Origin: Owenweeksia sp.
GTDB lineage: Bacteria; Bacteroidota; Bacteroidia; Flavobacteriales; Schleiferiaceae
Direction of reading: 5' to 3'
DNA: 38,769 bases
Assembly (NCBI GenBank): GCA_028277105.1
Contig: JANQHO010000066.1
Location: 1-38,769, forward strand
Below, piece by piece: positions 1 through 6,330 of this stretch. The notes beneath the pieces are model-generated. The model made no database searches, was not told where the DNA came from, and was given only the letters and a program-made list of their open reading frames with translations. The position numbers and the translations under genes are program-made. The stretch's first letter is position 1. Each line of letters starts with the position of its first letter.

Positions 1-531
1 AAAACACTGCTAGAATTCGGTTGCGGAACCACACGGTTTACCCGCTGGTGGCACCAGATAGGCATTGAGGCCACCGGAGGCGACATCTCCCCTTTTATGT
101 TGGCGCAAGGGCGTCAGCTTTTTGCGGGCGATCTGGTTTTGGCCGATTCCCACTTTATGCCTTTCAAAGATCAAACCTTTGATGCACTCGCTTTTGTGAC
201 CACCTTTGAATATTACAAAGATCCCGTTCAGGTAATCCGTGAAGCGGTGCGCGTAGGCAAATACGGAATAATTTTCGGTATGATGAACCGGAATACCCCC
301 AAGCTGATCAGGCGAAAAGTGCAACAAGCTGTGGGCAGGAACAATTATTATGTTACCGCTAAATTTTACACACCAAAAACATTAAAAGCCTTGATAAAAG
401 AAGCATTGCCCGATAGGGATTATAGCATAGACTGGAATGCTACCGGCCTGCCAAGGTGGTTTCCGAAACAACAGTGGCAAGTGCCATATGGCGATTTTTT
501 TGGGTTGCATGTACAACTAAACGATGTTTAA
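1..531 (+). CDS. Class I SAM-dependent methyltransferase, 5' end outside window
   Basis: The frame is open from base 1, so the N-terminus lies upstream of the window. The first visible residues form SAM motif I (LLEFGCGTTRFT), followed by the acidic motif-II position (GGDIS) and a DxxxMPFKDQTFDALAF stretch typical of Methyltransf_11-type enzymes that act on small molecules or quinone-like substrates. About 176 residues are visible. The stop codon shares one base with the next ATG (TAATG), which implies translational coupling with the AIR-synthase-like gene. A Trm112-like gene lies three genes downstream; Trm112 proteins are known activators of class I methyltransferases, so this enzyme is its natural partner. 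The substrate cannot be read from the sequence. The methyltransferase fold is confident, the partnership is inference. Confidence 0.85.
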   Translation, partial: KTLLEFGCGTTRFTRWWHQIGIEATGGDISPFMLAQGRQLFAGDLVLADSHFMPFKDQTFDALAFVTTFEYYKDPVQVIREAVRVGKYGIIFGMMNRNTPKLIRRKVQQAVGRNNYYVTAKFYTPKTLKALIKEALPDRDYSIDWNATGLPRWFPKQQWQVPYGDFFGLHVQLNDV

Positions 532-1592
532 TGGGGGCTTTTGAAGACCAATCCGGGAAGGTGGGCGCAAAAATCTTCAAGGAAGACCTATTGAACCATT
601 GTGGTGCTTCAAGGCCAGAGGTCATTCAAGGGCCTTCCTTTGGCGTAGACACCAGCATAATTGACTTGGGAAATGACCTTGCCCTTGTGGTTTCCAGCGA
701 TCCACTATCCTTGATCCCTTCGCTTGGCATGGAGATATCTGCCTGGTTGTCCGTTCACTTACTGGCCAACGATATGAGCACCACTGGATTTGCTCCCCAG
801 TACGCACAATTTGTCTTGAACTTGCCCACAAGCTTGTCAAGGGCAGATTTTAAGGTGTATTGGGGCTTTATCGATCAACTTTGTAAAGCCCAAAACATTG
901 CGATTACAGGCGGGCATACCGGACAAATCAGCGGTCAGGAATCTACCATTGCCGGTGGGGGCACCATGTTTTTAACCGCCCCAAAAACGAAAATACTGAC
1001 CAGTAATGGTGCGAAAGCCGGTGATACTATTGTTGTTACAAAATCGGCCGCCCTGTCCTCCACCTCATTGCTGGCCATGGCTTTTCCAAAAACAGTCAAA
1101 GAAAAGTTAGGCCGGGAAATTCAGCAAAAAGCAGCTGAAAACTTCTGGAAAATATCTGTGCTGAAAGAAGGCAAAATTGCTGCAAGCACCCTGCAAGCCA
1201 ACCTGGATCTGCACGCCATGCACGATGTTACCGAAGGAGGTGTTCTGGGTGCCTTGGATGAAATGGCACAAGCTTCAGCTTTGGGTTTTGAGGTAACTGC
1301 GGATCTAATACCAATTGAACCCGAAGTTCAAAAAGTGGCCGGTTTGTTTGAGATAGACCCTTTAGTATCTATCGGGGCGGGGTCTATGATCATTGCCGTA
1401 GCCCCGGAGGCTGAGAGTATACTTTTGAACTCCTTAAAGTCAGCTGGTATTCCGGCAACCGCCATCGGATGTTTTACCGGATCTGTCACCAAAATCATTA
1501 TAAAAAATGGTAGCCTAAAAGAGTTCAATTTTGATGGAACAGATCCATATTGGGCGGCATTTTATAATGCATATTCAGCAGGGTGGCTATGA
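531..1592 (+). CDS. AIR synthase-related protein (HypE/ThiL/PurM superfamily)
   Basis: A protein of 353 residues starting at the ATG that overlaps the previous stop by one base; the longer in-frame opening upstream lies inside the methyltransferase gene. AIRS-type features are visible: an N-terminal GVDTSIIDLGND segment (the superfamily's GDDAAVI-like nucleotide/Mg region), VVSSDP, then VHLLANDMSTTG matching the conserved NDxxxxGxxP block, GGHTG, and the C-terminal HDVTEGGVLGALDEM block. It is nearer to HypE-like COG0309/COG1973 proteins than to PurM or SelD. It lacks the C-terminal Cys tail that HypE uses for carbamoyl transfer, so hydrogenase maturation is unlikely. No selenocysteine or Cys catalytic residue of SelD is visible near the N-terminus. 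An ATP-dependent phosphotransfer or amide-forming reaction is plausible, substrate unknown. It overlaps the next start (ATGA). Confidence 0.8.
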   Translation: MGAFEDQSGKVGAKIFKEDLLNHCGASRPEVIQGPSFGVDTSIIDLGNDLALVVSSDPLSLIPSLGMEISAWLSVHLLANDMSTTGFAPQYAQFVLNLPTSLSRADFKVYWGFIDQLCKAQNIAITGGHTGQISGQESTIAGGGTMFLTAPKTKILTSNGAKAGDTIVVTKSAALSSTSLLAMAFPKTVKEKLGREIQQKAAENFWKISVLKEGKIAASTLQANLDLHAMHDVTEGGVLGALDEMAQASALGFEVTADLIPIEPEVQKVAGLFEIDPLVSIGAGSMIIAVAPEAESILLNSLKSAGIPATAIGCFTGSVTKIIIKNGSLKEFNFDGTDPYWAAFYNAYSAGWL

Positions 1593-2224
1593 AACGATTG
1601 GGAGGGGTATATTTAGTGATTGACCCAACAAGAAATTGGGAAAACTTGCTACAGCAATTGGATTTAGCCCTCAAGGGAGGGCTGCACATTGTCCAGGTTT
1701 GGAACCATTGGACTGAAGGTATTTCAGAAAGCGAAAAACTGGATTTTCTTGACAAGGTCAAAAAATCCTGCTTCAGATTCAATGTAGTGGTAATCATGCA
1801 CGAAGATTGGAAGCTTGCAATTCAATCAGGGCTAAACGGTGTTCATTTTGATGAAATCCCGAACAATTTCAGTGAAATCCGGGAAGCCTTAAAAGACAAA
1901 ATAATCGGGACAACAGTGGGCAATGACATGAAAAAGATCAAATGGGCTGATGAGCAAAGAATAACCTACATCAGCTTCTGTGCAATTTTCCCCTCACCTT
2001 CCGTAGAAACATGCGAAATTGTAAAACCCGAAAACATAAAAGCTGCGAGGGCCATCACTGATTTGAGCATATTTTTATCTGGTGGGATAAAACCTGAAAA
2101 CCTGGCACAATTGCACGGTTTGGATTTTGATGGTGTGGCGATTATATCGGGCATTCTGGATGCACCCAATCCCACTGAGGCAGTGGAATCCTATTTGTCA
2201 ACATTACACGAACTGAAACAATAA
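1589..2224 (+). CDS. Divergent thiamine phosphate synthase/TenI-like TIM barrel
   Basis: I chose the ATG at 1589 because it forms an ATGA overlap with the preceding stop; a GTG at 1583 is the alternative. The 211-residue product follows the ThiE/TenI pattern: GVYLVIDP at the N-terminus, a HFDEIP segment where ThiE has the pyrimidine/Mg-binding HxGQxD, IIGTTVGN in place of the GxS loop, YISFCAIFPSPS for the YxxxGPxFxTxTK motif, then LSGGIKP and GVAIISGIL for the phosphate-binding end of the barrel. The fold is therefore credible, but the residues binding HMP-pyrophosphate and Mg in ThiE are changed. A TenI-like isomerase or a new activity is at least as likely as thiamine phosphate synthesis. 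Its neighbours are not classical thi genes, apart from the ThiL-superfamily protein upstream. Confidence 0.75.
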   Translation: MKRLGGVYLVIDPTRNWENLLQQLDLALKGGLHIVQVWNHWTEGISESEKLDFLDKVKKSCFRFNVVVIMHEDWKLAIQSGLNGVHFDEIPNNFSEIREALKDKIIGTTVGNDMKKIKWADEQRITYISFCAIFPSPSVETCEIVKPENIKAARAITDLSIFLSGGIKPENLAQLHGLDFDGVAIISGILDAPNPTEAVESYLSTLHELKQ

Positions 2225-2229
2225 GGTTT

Positions 2230-2517
2230 ATGCAAAAAAAACTATTGGAAAAGCTATGTTGCCCGTTTGACAAAGGCGACTTGAACGTAAACGTATTTAA
2301 AGAAGATGAAAATGGAGATATTTATGAAGGGCTTTTGACCTGCCCCACTTGCGATCGCTATTACCCCATTATTTACAGTATTCCGATCATGACACCAGAC
2401 GAATACCGAGAACGCCAACTGGAATTACCAGCTCTGGAACGCTGGGGACTTATGATTGACGAAAAGAGCAATTCATTTGTTTTGGAAGAGAGCAGCCAAA
2501 CAAAACTGATAGGTTAG
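2230..2517 (+). CDS. Trm112-like zinc-binding protein
   Basis: A 95-residue protein five bases after the ThiE-like stop. It begins KLLEKLCCPFDKGDL and has TCPTCDRYYPI further on. This is the paired Cys and YPI pattern of the Trm112/UPF0434 family, short zinc-ribbon proteins that stabilise or activate methyltransferases. A further PALERWGL region follows the zinc core. As the last gene of the operon that opens with a class I methyltransferase, it probably forms a heterodimer with that enzyme. Unlike the common bacterial 60-residue form, it has a C-terminal extension of about 30 residues rich in acidic and polar residues. Confidence 0.85.
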   Translation: MQKKLLEKLCCPFDKGDLNVNVFKEDENGDIYEGLLTCPTCDRYYPIIYSIPIMTPDEYRERQLELPALERWGLMIDEKSNSFVLEESSQTKLIG

Positions 2518-2671
2518 TACACTAAGTTTGGCTTTACAGCTATCATTCAGTTGTTTTTAAAATTGAAGCAGAAATCTTGAAAGGACTGGAATTGAAACCT
2601 GCTTTGTATTAGATATTAATTTTGAAAATGTAAGTCGCTTAAACAAATACCTAAGTTAAATCGAAGGAAGT

Positions 2672-2965
2672 ATGGTACAAGACACTACATTGGTTTTACA
2701 AGCAGATAAACTAACATCTAAGAGTTTAGTACAAGTAATCTCTTCTCAGCAAAGTATAATACATGATCTAAGTAGAACTATTAATAATACCTCTTCAAAT
2801 GAAAAATTGTTTGGACTTTTCACATATGACACTGTATTTACAGTATTAGTAACATTATCAATATTCTTTTTAGGTATAGTCATTAACCATTGGAGAAAAA
2901 TTATGAAAGAAAAAAAGAACGTAAAGAGCTTCGTACTTATTATAAAACCTTCCTTAACAAAATAA
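2672..2965 (+). CDS. Unknown membrane protein, zero-frame product (first half of a split frame)
   Basis: A 97-residue frame preceded by a purine-rich GAAGGAAG just before the ATG. A hydrophilic N-terminus (about residues 1-45) is followed by one transmembrane segment near residues 49-70 (VFTVLVTLSIFFLGIVI) and a basic stretch. The frame then leaves good sense after the A7 tract at 2910-2916, while the -1 frame continues as a long soluble helical domain with no ATG start of its own. The natural reading is one membrane-anchored protein of about 320 residues made by a -1 shift, or a gene broken by an indel. No family recognised. The region is clearly more AT-rich than the operon upstream, which suggests transfer. 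Confidence 0.55.
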   Translation: MVQDTTLVLQADKLTSKSLVQVISSQQSIIHDLSRTINNTSSNEKLFGLFTYDTVFTVLVTLSIFFLGIVINHWRKIMKEKKNVKSFVLIIKPSLTK

Positions 2966-3636
2966 TTGTCACTACTGAAAGCTTTTCTCATTTATACAAG
3001 AATTTTTATCAATCAATCAACATTGATTCAGGAATACCAACAACTCCTCCGAAAATCCTCACCGGTAATTTTGATAGAGTAAATAGAATTGAAGATGCTA
3101 AACTTTTTTATGCTATTAAGGAAAAAGAAAACCTAGCAGTACTATTAAGTAATATTGACTATGTACAAAAGTTAATCTCCGAAATAGATAATTATCATAC
3201 ACATTATCTTAAACAAAGTGAATTTCTTAGAACTCCATTACAAGAAATGATTAATAATTACATTGACCTTCTTTCCAAATACACAGAACATGTTAGAATA
3301 ACAAATCCTAATTATCCTAATTGTTCTGAATTTAACAAATTAGTTGGAGATTCAATTATGAAGTATTATAAAGAGATATCAGGCACACGTCAACTTAAAG
3401 AATTCTATCGTAAAATTCTTCGTCCAGTACAAGAATATGTTGTGGAAACTGACATTTTCCGAAGAGATGTTATAGCAAGCCAAATTGCAGAATTAGGAAA
3501 AGAAATTTCTCATCAGTATAATCATCTTAAGCGCTTGGTGACAGAATTCAGACTTGACTACAGAAAGTTTTATAAATACACTGTAACAAGTAAAGACAAT
3601 TTAATTAGAGAAAGAGATAAAATAACATGGCATTAA
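2890..3636 (+). CDS. Unknown cytoplasmic helical domain, -1 frame continuation
   Basis: The open stretch is reached from the previous frame by a one-base back-shift at 2911-2917. On its own it would have to begin at a TTG (2890) with no obvious ribosome binding site; the first in-frame ATG is about 120 codons in. The shifted product reads through KEKK into ERKELRTYYKTFLNK, a charged helix directly after the membrane anchor. About 240 residues of Lys/Glu/Tyr-rich predicted helix follow, with no recognisable enzyme motif. A stand-alone translation is less likely than a fusion with the preceding frame. Function unknown. Confidence 0.5.
   Translation: MEKNYERKKERKELRTYYKTFLNKIIVTTESFSHLYKNFYQSINIDSGIPTTPPKILTGNFDRVNRIEDAKLFYAIKEKENLAVLLSNIDYVQKLISEIDNYHTHYLKQSEFLRTPLQEMINNYIDLLSKYTEHVRITNPNYPNCSEFNKLVGDSIMKYYKEISGTRQLKEFYRKILRPVQEYVVETDIFRRDVIASQIAELGKEISHQYNHLKRLVTEFRLDYRKFYKYTVTSKDNLIRERDKITWH
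2911..2917 (+). other. Candidate -1 ribosomal slippery heptamer (A AAA AAG)
   Basis: In the frame starting at 2672 the codons here are GAA AAA AAG, giving the heptamer A_AAA_AAG in the correct register. This is the strongest known bacterial -1 slippery sequence, used in E. coli dnaX. A -1 slip lands exactly in the 2890-3636 frame. No stimulatory hairpin was verified downstream, and an assembly or homopolymer error would look the same. Confidence 0.45.
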
Positions 3637-3769
3637 AGTCAATCCTATGCTTTTATCTCGTTTGAAACTAGAGTGTAAAAGGGGGAAAATATAGACCTAA
3701 TCAACCAAACCTTTACTGAAATAATAAAGAAATAAGCGCCATGCGTTTATGCAGATGTTGTGTAATTAA

Positions 3770-4225
3770 ATGATTGATCAAATTGAAATAAGAAGGATTG
3801 AAGCAACTGATTTTTCTAGAATCGCTGAACTGAATCATGAGTTGGGATATCAGACTTCGGAATCTTTGGTTGAAAGACAGCTAAAAATAATTCAATCTAA
3901 AAAGGATCATTATGGATTTGTTGCAACTAATAGCAATGAAATTATTGGATATATCCATGGTTTCATTTCCATCAGATTAACAACATATCCCTTTGCTGAA
4001 ATCGGTGGTCTTATTGTCAAGGAACAATTTAGGCACAAAGGAATTGGCAGAAAGCTGGTTGAGCATCTTGAACAGCATATTAAAGATGTTGAAAATATAA
4101 GGGTAAGATGCAACGTGAATAGGAAATCAGCACATGATTTTTATTTGGCGTTGAACTATACCGAAAAAAAGGAACAAAAGATTTTTGAAAGAAAACTACA
4201 CACAACAAAACCTAAACTGTATTAA
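3770..4225 (+). CDS. GNAT family N-acetyltransferase
   Basis: A 151-residue protein of normal GNAT length. It opens with IEIRRIEATDFSRIAELN, the usual beta1-alpha1 start, and carries the acetyl-CoA binding motif A around residues 83-98 (VKEQFRHKGIGRKLVE, matching RxxGxG/A). Motif B follows near the C-terminus, with NVNRKSAHDFYLALNYTEK, the typical Asn/Ala/FYxxxGF-like end. It transfers acetyl from acetyl-CoA to an amine whose identity is not visible; single-domain GNATs of this size act on small molecules, antibiotics or protein N-termini. It stands alone between two unrelated short genes in an AT-rich accessory stretch. Confidence 0.88.
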   Translation: MIDQIEIRRIEATDFSRIAELNHELGYQTSESLVERQLKIIQSKKDHYGFVATNSNEIIGYIHGFISIRLTTYPFAEIGGLIVKEQFRHKGIGRKLVEHLEQHIKDVENIRVRCNVNRKSAHDFYLALNYTEKKEQKIFERKLHTTKPKLY

Positions 4226-4272
4226 AATGCATTTTAGCCAAACCGTTAGCGTCAATTAAAAAAGAAAAAGAA

Positions 4273-4641
4273 ATGAAAGTAACCGATGAACACAACCAAC
4301 GAATAGCAAAAATGACATTTGCCTCTGTTTACCCTCATTATATAACAAAGGTGGAGAAAAAAGGAAGGACAAGGGAAGAACTGCACCAGGTGATAGCGTG
4401 GTTAACCGGTTTTGACGAAGACCGCTTACAAGAGTTCATGGCTAATAAGGCCACATTTGAAACTTTCTTTCAAAAGGCCCAACTACATCCAAATGCCCAC
4501 CTGATTAAAGGGGTTATCTGCGGTTATAGAATTGAAGAAATTGACAATACACTAACACGGCAGGTCAGATATTTGGACAAGTTGGTGGATGAATTGGCAA
4601 AGGGACGTAAAATGGAGAAAATTTTACGGGAAGAGAAGTAA
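4273..4641 (+). CDS. DUF2200 family protein
   Basis: A 122-residue soluble protein. The opening HNQRIAKMTFASVYPHYITKVEKKGRT, then VIAWLTGFD, the FF(Q)KAQLHPNAHLIKGVICGYRIEEI block and a Lys-rich C-terminus match the whole DUF2200 family (roughly 110-120 residues) as I remember it. The family has no established biochemical function. No signal peptide, no membrane segment. It sits 47 bases after the GNAT gene with an A/G-rich leader (AAAAAAGAAAAAGAA) before the ATG. The following 190 bases hold only the probable promoter region of the sigma-factor gene. Confidence 0.85.
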   Translation: MKVTDEHNQRIAKMTFASVYPHYITKVEKKGRTREELHQVIAWLTGFDEDRLQEFMANKATFETFFQKAQLHPNAHLIKGVICGYRIEEIDNTLTRQVRYLDKLVDELAKGRKMEKILREEK

Positions 4642-4831
4642 AAACTGATGCTAATAACGTATCAGTGGCATTAAAACACGGCTATTAAGGCCCTTGCCGG
4701 CAACATTACACTATTTGATTTAGAGCGCAAAACCTATTAATTTCAGGCAATAATTTTGTTAACGTCATGAAAAAGATCAACTCCTTGAGCTGGCTCTACT
4801 ATAAGTTTAGTGCTCACCATAAAATATAGTT

Positions 4832-5356
4832 ATGGAAGTAAACCCATCGGTTTGCGAAGAAGAAAATTACAATACCGTTTACAGGCGCAATGTTGAAAAG
4901 CTGAGAAATTACCTGTACTACCGGTGCAAAGACCTGGATATGGCCGAAGACCTTACCCAGGAAGCTTTTATCCGCTTGTGGAATAAGTGCAAAGACGTGA
5001 TCTTCAACAAAGTGACCAGCTTCCTCTACACCGTGGCCCGCAACCTGTTTTTAGACCACACACGCAAAGAAAAGGCCGTACTCCGCTTTGTTAAAGAACA
5101 GGCTCCTCCCGTTGATAAGCAAGACCCCTACTACCTGCTGCGCACCGAAGAATTCAGGGAGCAAATAGAACGCAATATTTCAGATCTGACAGACGGACAG
5201 CGCGAAGTTTTTTTAATGAACCGCATTGATAAACTCACCTATAAAGAAATTGCCGGACTGCTGGAGATCAGCCAAACAGCAGTGGAAAAGAGAATGAGCA
5301 AGGCCCTGCTCAAATTAAGGGATAACATAGAGGAATTTAAAACCTATGGCATTTAG
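4832..5356 (+). CDS. ECF-type RNA polymerase sigma factor
   Basis: A 174-residue sigma-70 family factor. Region 2 lies at residues 20-90 (LRNYLYYRCKDLDMAEDLTQEAFIRLW, then VTSFLYTVARNLFLDHTRK) and region 4 at 115-165 (LTDGQREVFLMNRIDKLTYKEIAGLLEISQTAVEKRMSKALLKLR, a helix-turn-helix). The absence of regions 1 and 3 is normal for ECF factors. Next in order are a FecR-like anti-sigma factor and a TonB-dependent receptor, the standard cell-surface signalling trio: the loaded receptor signals through its N-terminal domain to FecR, which frees the sigma factor to transcribe the transport genes. Its own upstream region has a weak TAAGTTTA element near 4801. Confidence 0.95.
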   Translation: MEVNPSVCEEENYNTVYRRNVEKLRNYLYYRCKDLDMAEDLTQEAFIRLWNKCKDVIFNKVTSFLYTVARNLFLDHTRKEKAVLRFVKEQAPPVDKQDPYYLLRTEEFREQIERNISDLTDGQREVFLMNRIDKLTYKEIAGLLEISQTAVEKRMSKALLKLRDNIEEFKTYGI

Positions 5357-5395
5357 GGGGTTGGGTAAGCCGGGTGCTCATACGTTCAAGTAGTA

Positions 5396-6313
5396 ATGGA
5401 AGACGAACAGGAAAATAAAGACCTTTTAGCCAAGTGGCTGGCAGGTGAACTGAGCCCCGAAGAACGGGAAGAACTGGAAGCTACCCTTACCCTCGATGAT
5501 CTCAAAGTTGTTTTAGAAGATATCGACACCTGGTTTGTAGCCCGGTTTGAAACAGAGAAAAAACTCCGGGAGCTAAAAGAGCAAGTCAATAAATCACCTG
5601 AAAAGGGCAAATTGATCTCCCTGCCGGGAATATGGCGCTATGCTGCTGCAGCGCTGCTGCTCATAGGGGTTTACTTCATTATTGACTACAACAGGAGCAG
5701 CGACCTGATACTGGTAGAAACGGAAGCGGCCGAACAGTTAGAATACTATTTACCGGATAGTTCACTGATCATTTTAAGTCCTTTGTCATCTGTAGCATAT
5801 AATCCCAAAAAATATTCCGGTGAAAGGGAAATCACTTTAAAGGGGCAAGCCTATTTTGAAGTGGGTAAGGGCTCGCTGTTCAGTGTGTTGTCAGAAAACG
5901 GAAAGATCAATGTACTGGGAACCCGTTTTGATGTGCGGGAAACGGGCAATCGCTATACGGTAAACTGCTTTGAAGGGACAGTGATGGTTCTGACATCAGG
6001 GAATGAAACTGTGCTCAATGCCCTGGAAGGGCTGGACTATCGCAATAACCAAATAGAGGTTTATACGCTACAGCTGCTACAACCTGATTGGACTGAAGGC
6101 TATAATACCTACAGCCAGGCTGATTTACAGGAAGTAGTAACAGACATCAACCGCTATTTTAACACTACTATCGATCTCCCCGCGCAGTACCGCCAATTGG
6201 CGTTTACGGGTTCCTTTCAACATCAGGATCTGGAAACTGCTCTGCGTGAAGTATTTAGCCCCATGGGGATTTCTTATACCCTTAAAAAAGATAATACTGT
6301 AACTTTCGATTGA
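5396..6313 (+). CDS. FecR family anti-sigma factor
   Basis: A 305-residue inner-membrane protein. A short acidic cytoplasmic domain (residues 1-70, with LAKWLAGELSPEEREELE) would bind the sigma factor. One transmembrane helix lies at about 78-98 (YAAAALLLIGVYFIIDY). A periplasmic FecR domain follows (about 105-205; LPDSSLIILSPLSSVAYNPK, then LKGQAYFEV and VLGTRFDVR, both diagnostic), and a DUF4974-like C-terminal domain (about 235-305; DLQEVVTDINRYFNTTI, LAFTGSFQHQDLETALREV) that contacts the receptor's STN domain. It lies 39 bases after the sigma gene and 17 bases before the receptor gene. Confidence 0.95.
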   Translation: MEDEQENKDLLAKWLAGELSPEEREELEATLTLDDLKVVLEDIDTWFVARFETEKKLRELKEQVNKSPEKGKLISLPGIWRYAAAALLLIGVYFIIDYNRSSDLILVETEAAEQLEYYLPDSSLIILSPLSSVAYNPKKYSGEREITLKGQAYFEVGKGSLFSVLSENGKINVLGTRFDVRETGNRYTVNCFEGTVMVLTSGNETVLNALEGLDYRNNQIEVYTLQLLQPDWTEGYNTYSQADLQEVVTDINRYFNTTIDLPAQYRQLAFTGSFQHQDLETALREVFSPMGISYTLKKDNTVTFD

Positions 6314-6330
6314 TTTACCGAAAGTGAAAA

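Noticed and set aside
456-530. Upstream extension of the AIR-synthase-like gene
   Set aside because: The extension overlaps the methyltransferase coding sequence and encodes nothing family-like; the ATG at 531 couples cleanly with the previous stop.
531-1592. Assignment as hypE or selD
   Set aside because: The HypE C-terminal Cys tail and the SelD catalytic Cys/Sec are absent, and no hydrogenase or selenium genes are present.
1589-2224. Assignment as thiE proper
   Set aside because: Key HMP-pyrophosphate and Mg binding residues differ, so a gene symbol would overstate the evidence.
3637-4272. Integron-cassette (attC) arrangement around the GNAT and DUF2200 genes
   Set aside because: Short promoter-poor gaps and a CCGTTAGCG motif gave the idea, but no matched core-site pair (GTTRRRY/RYYYAAC) or integrase is visible.
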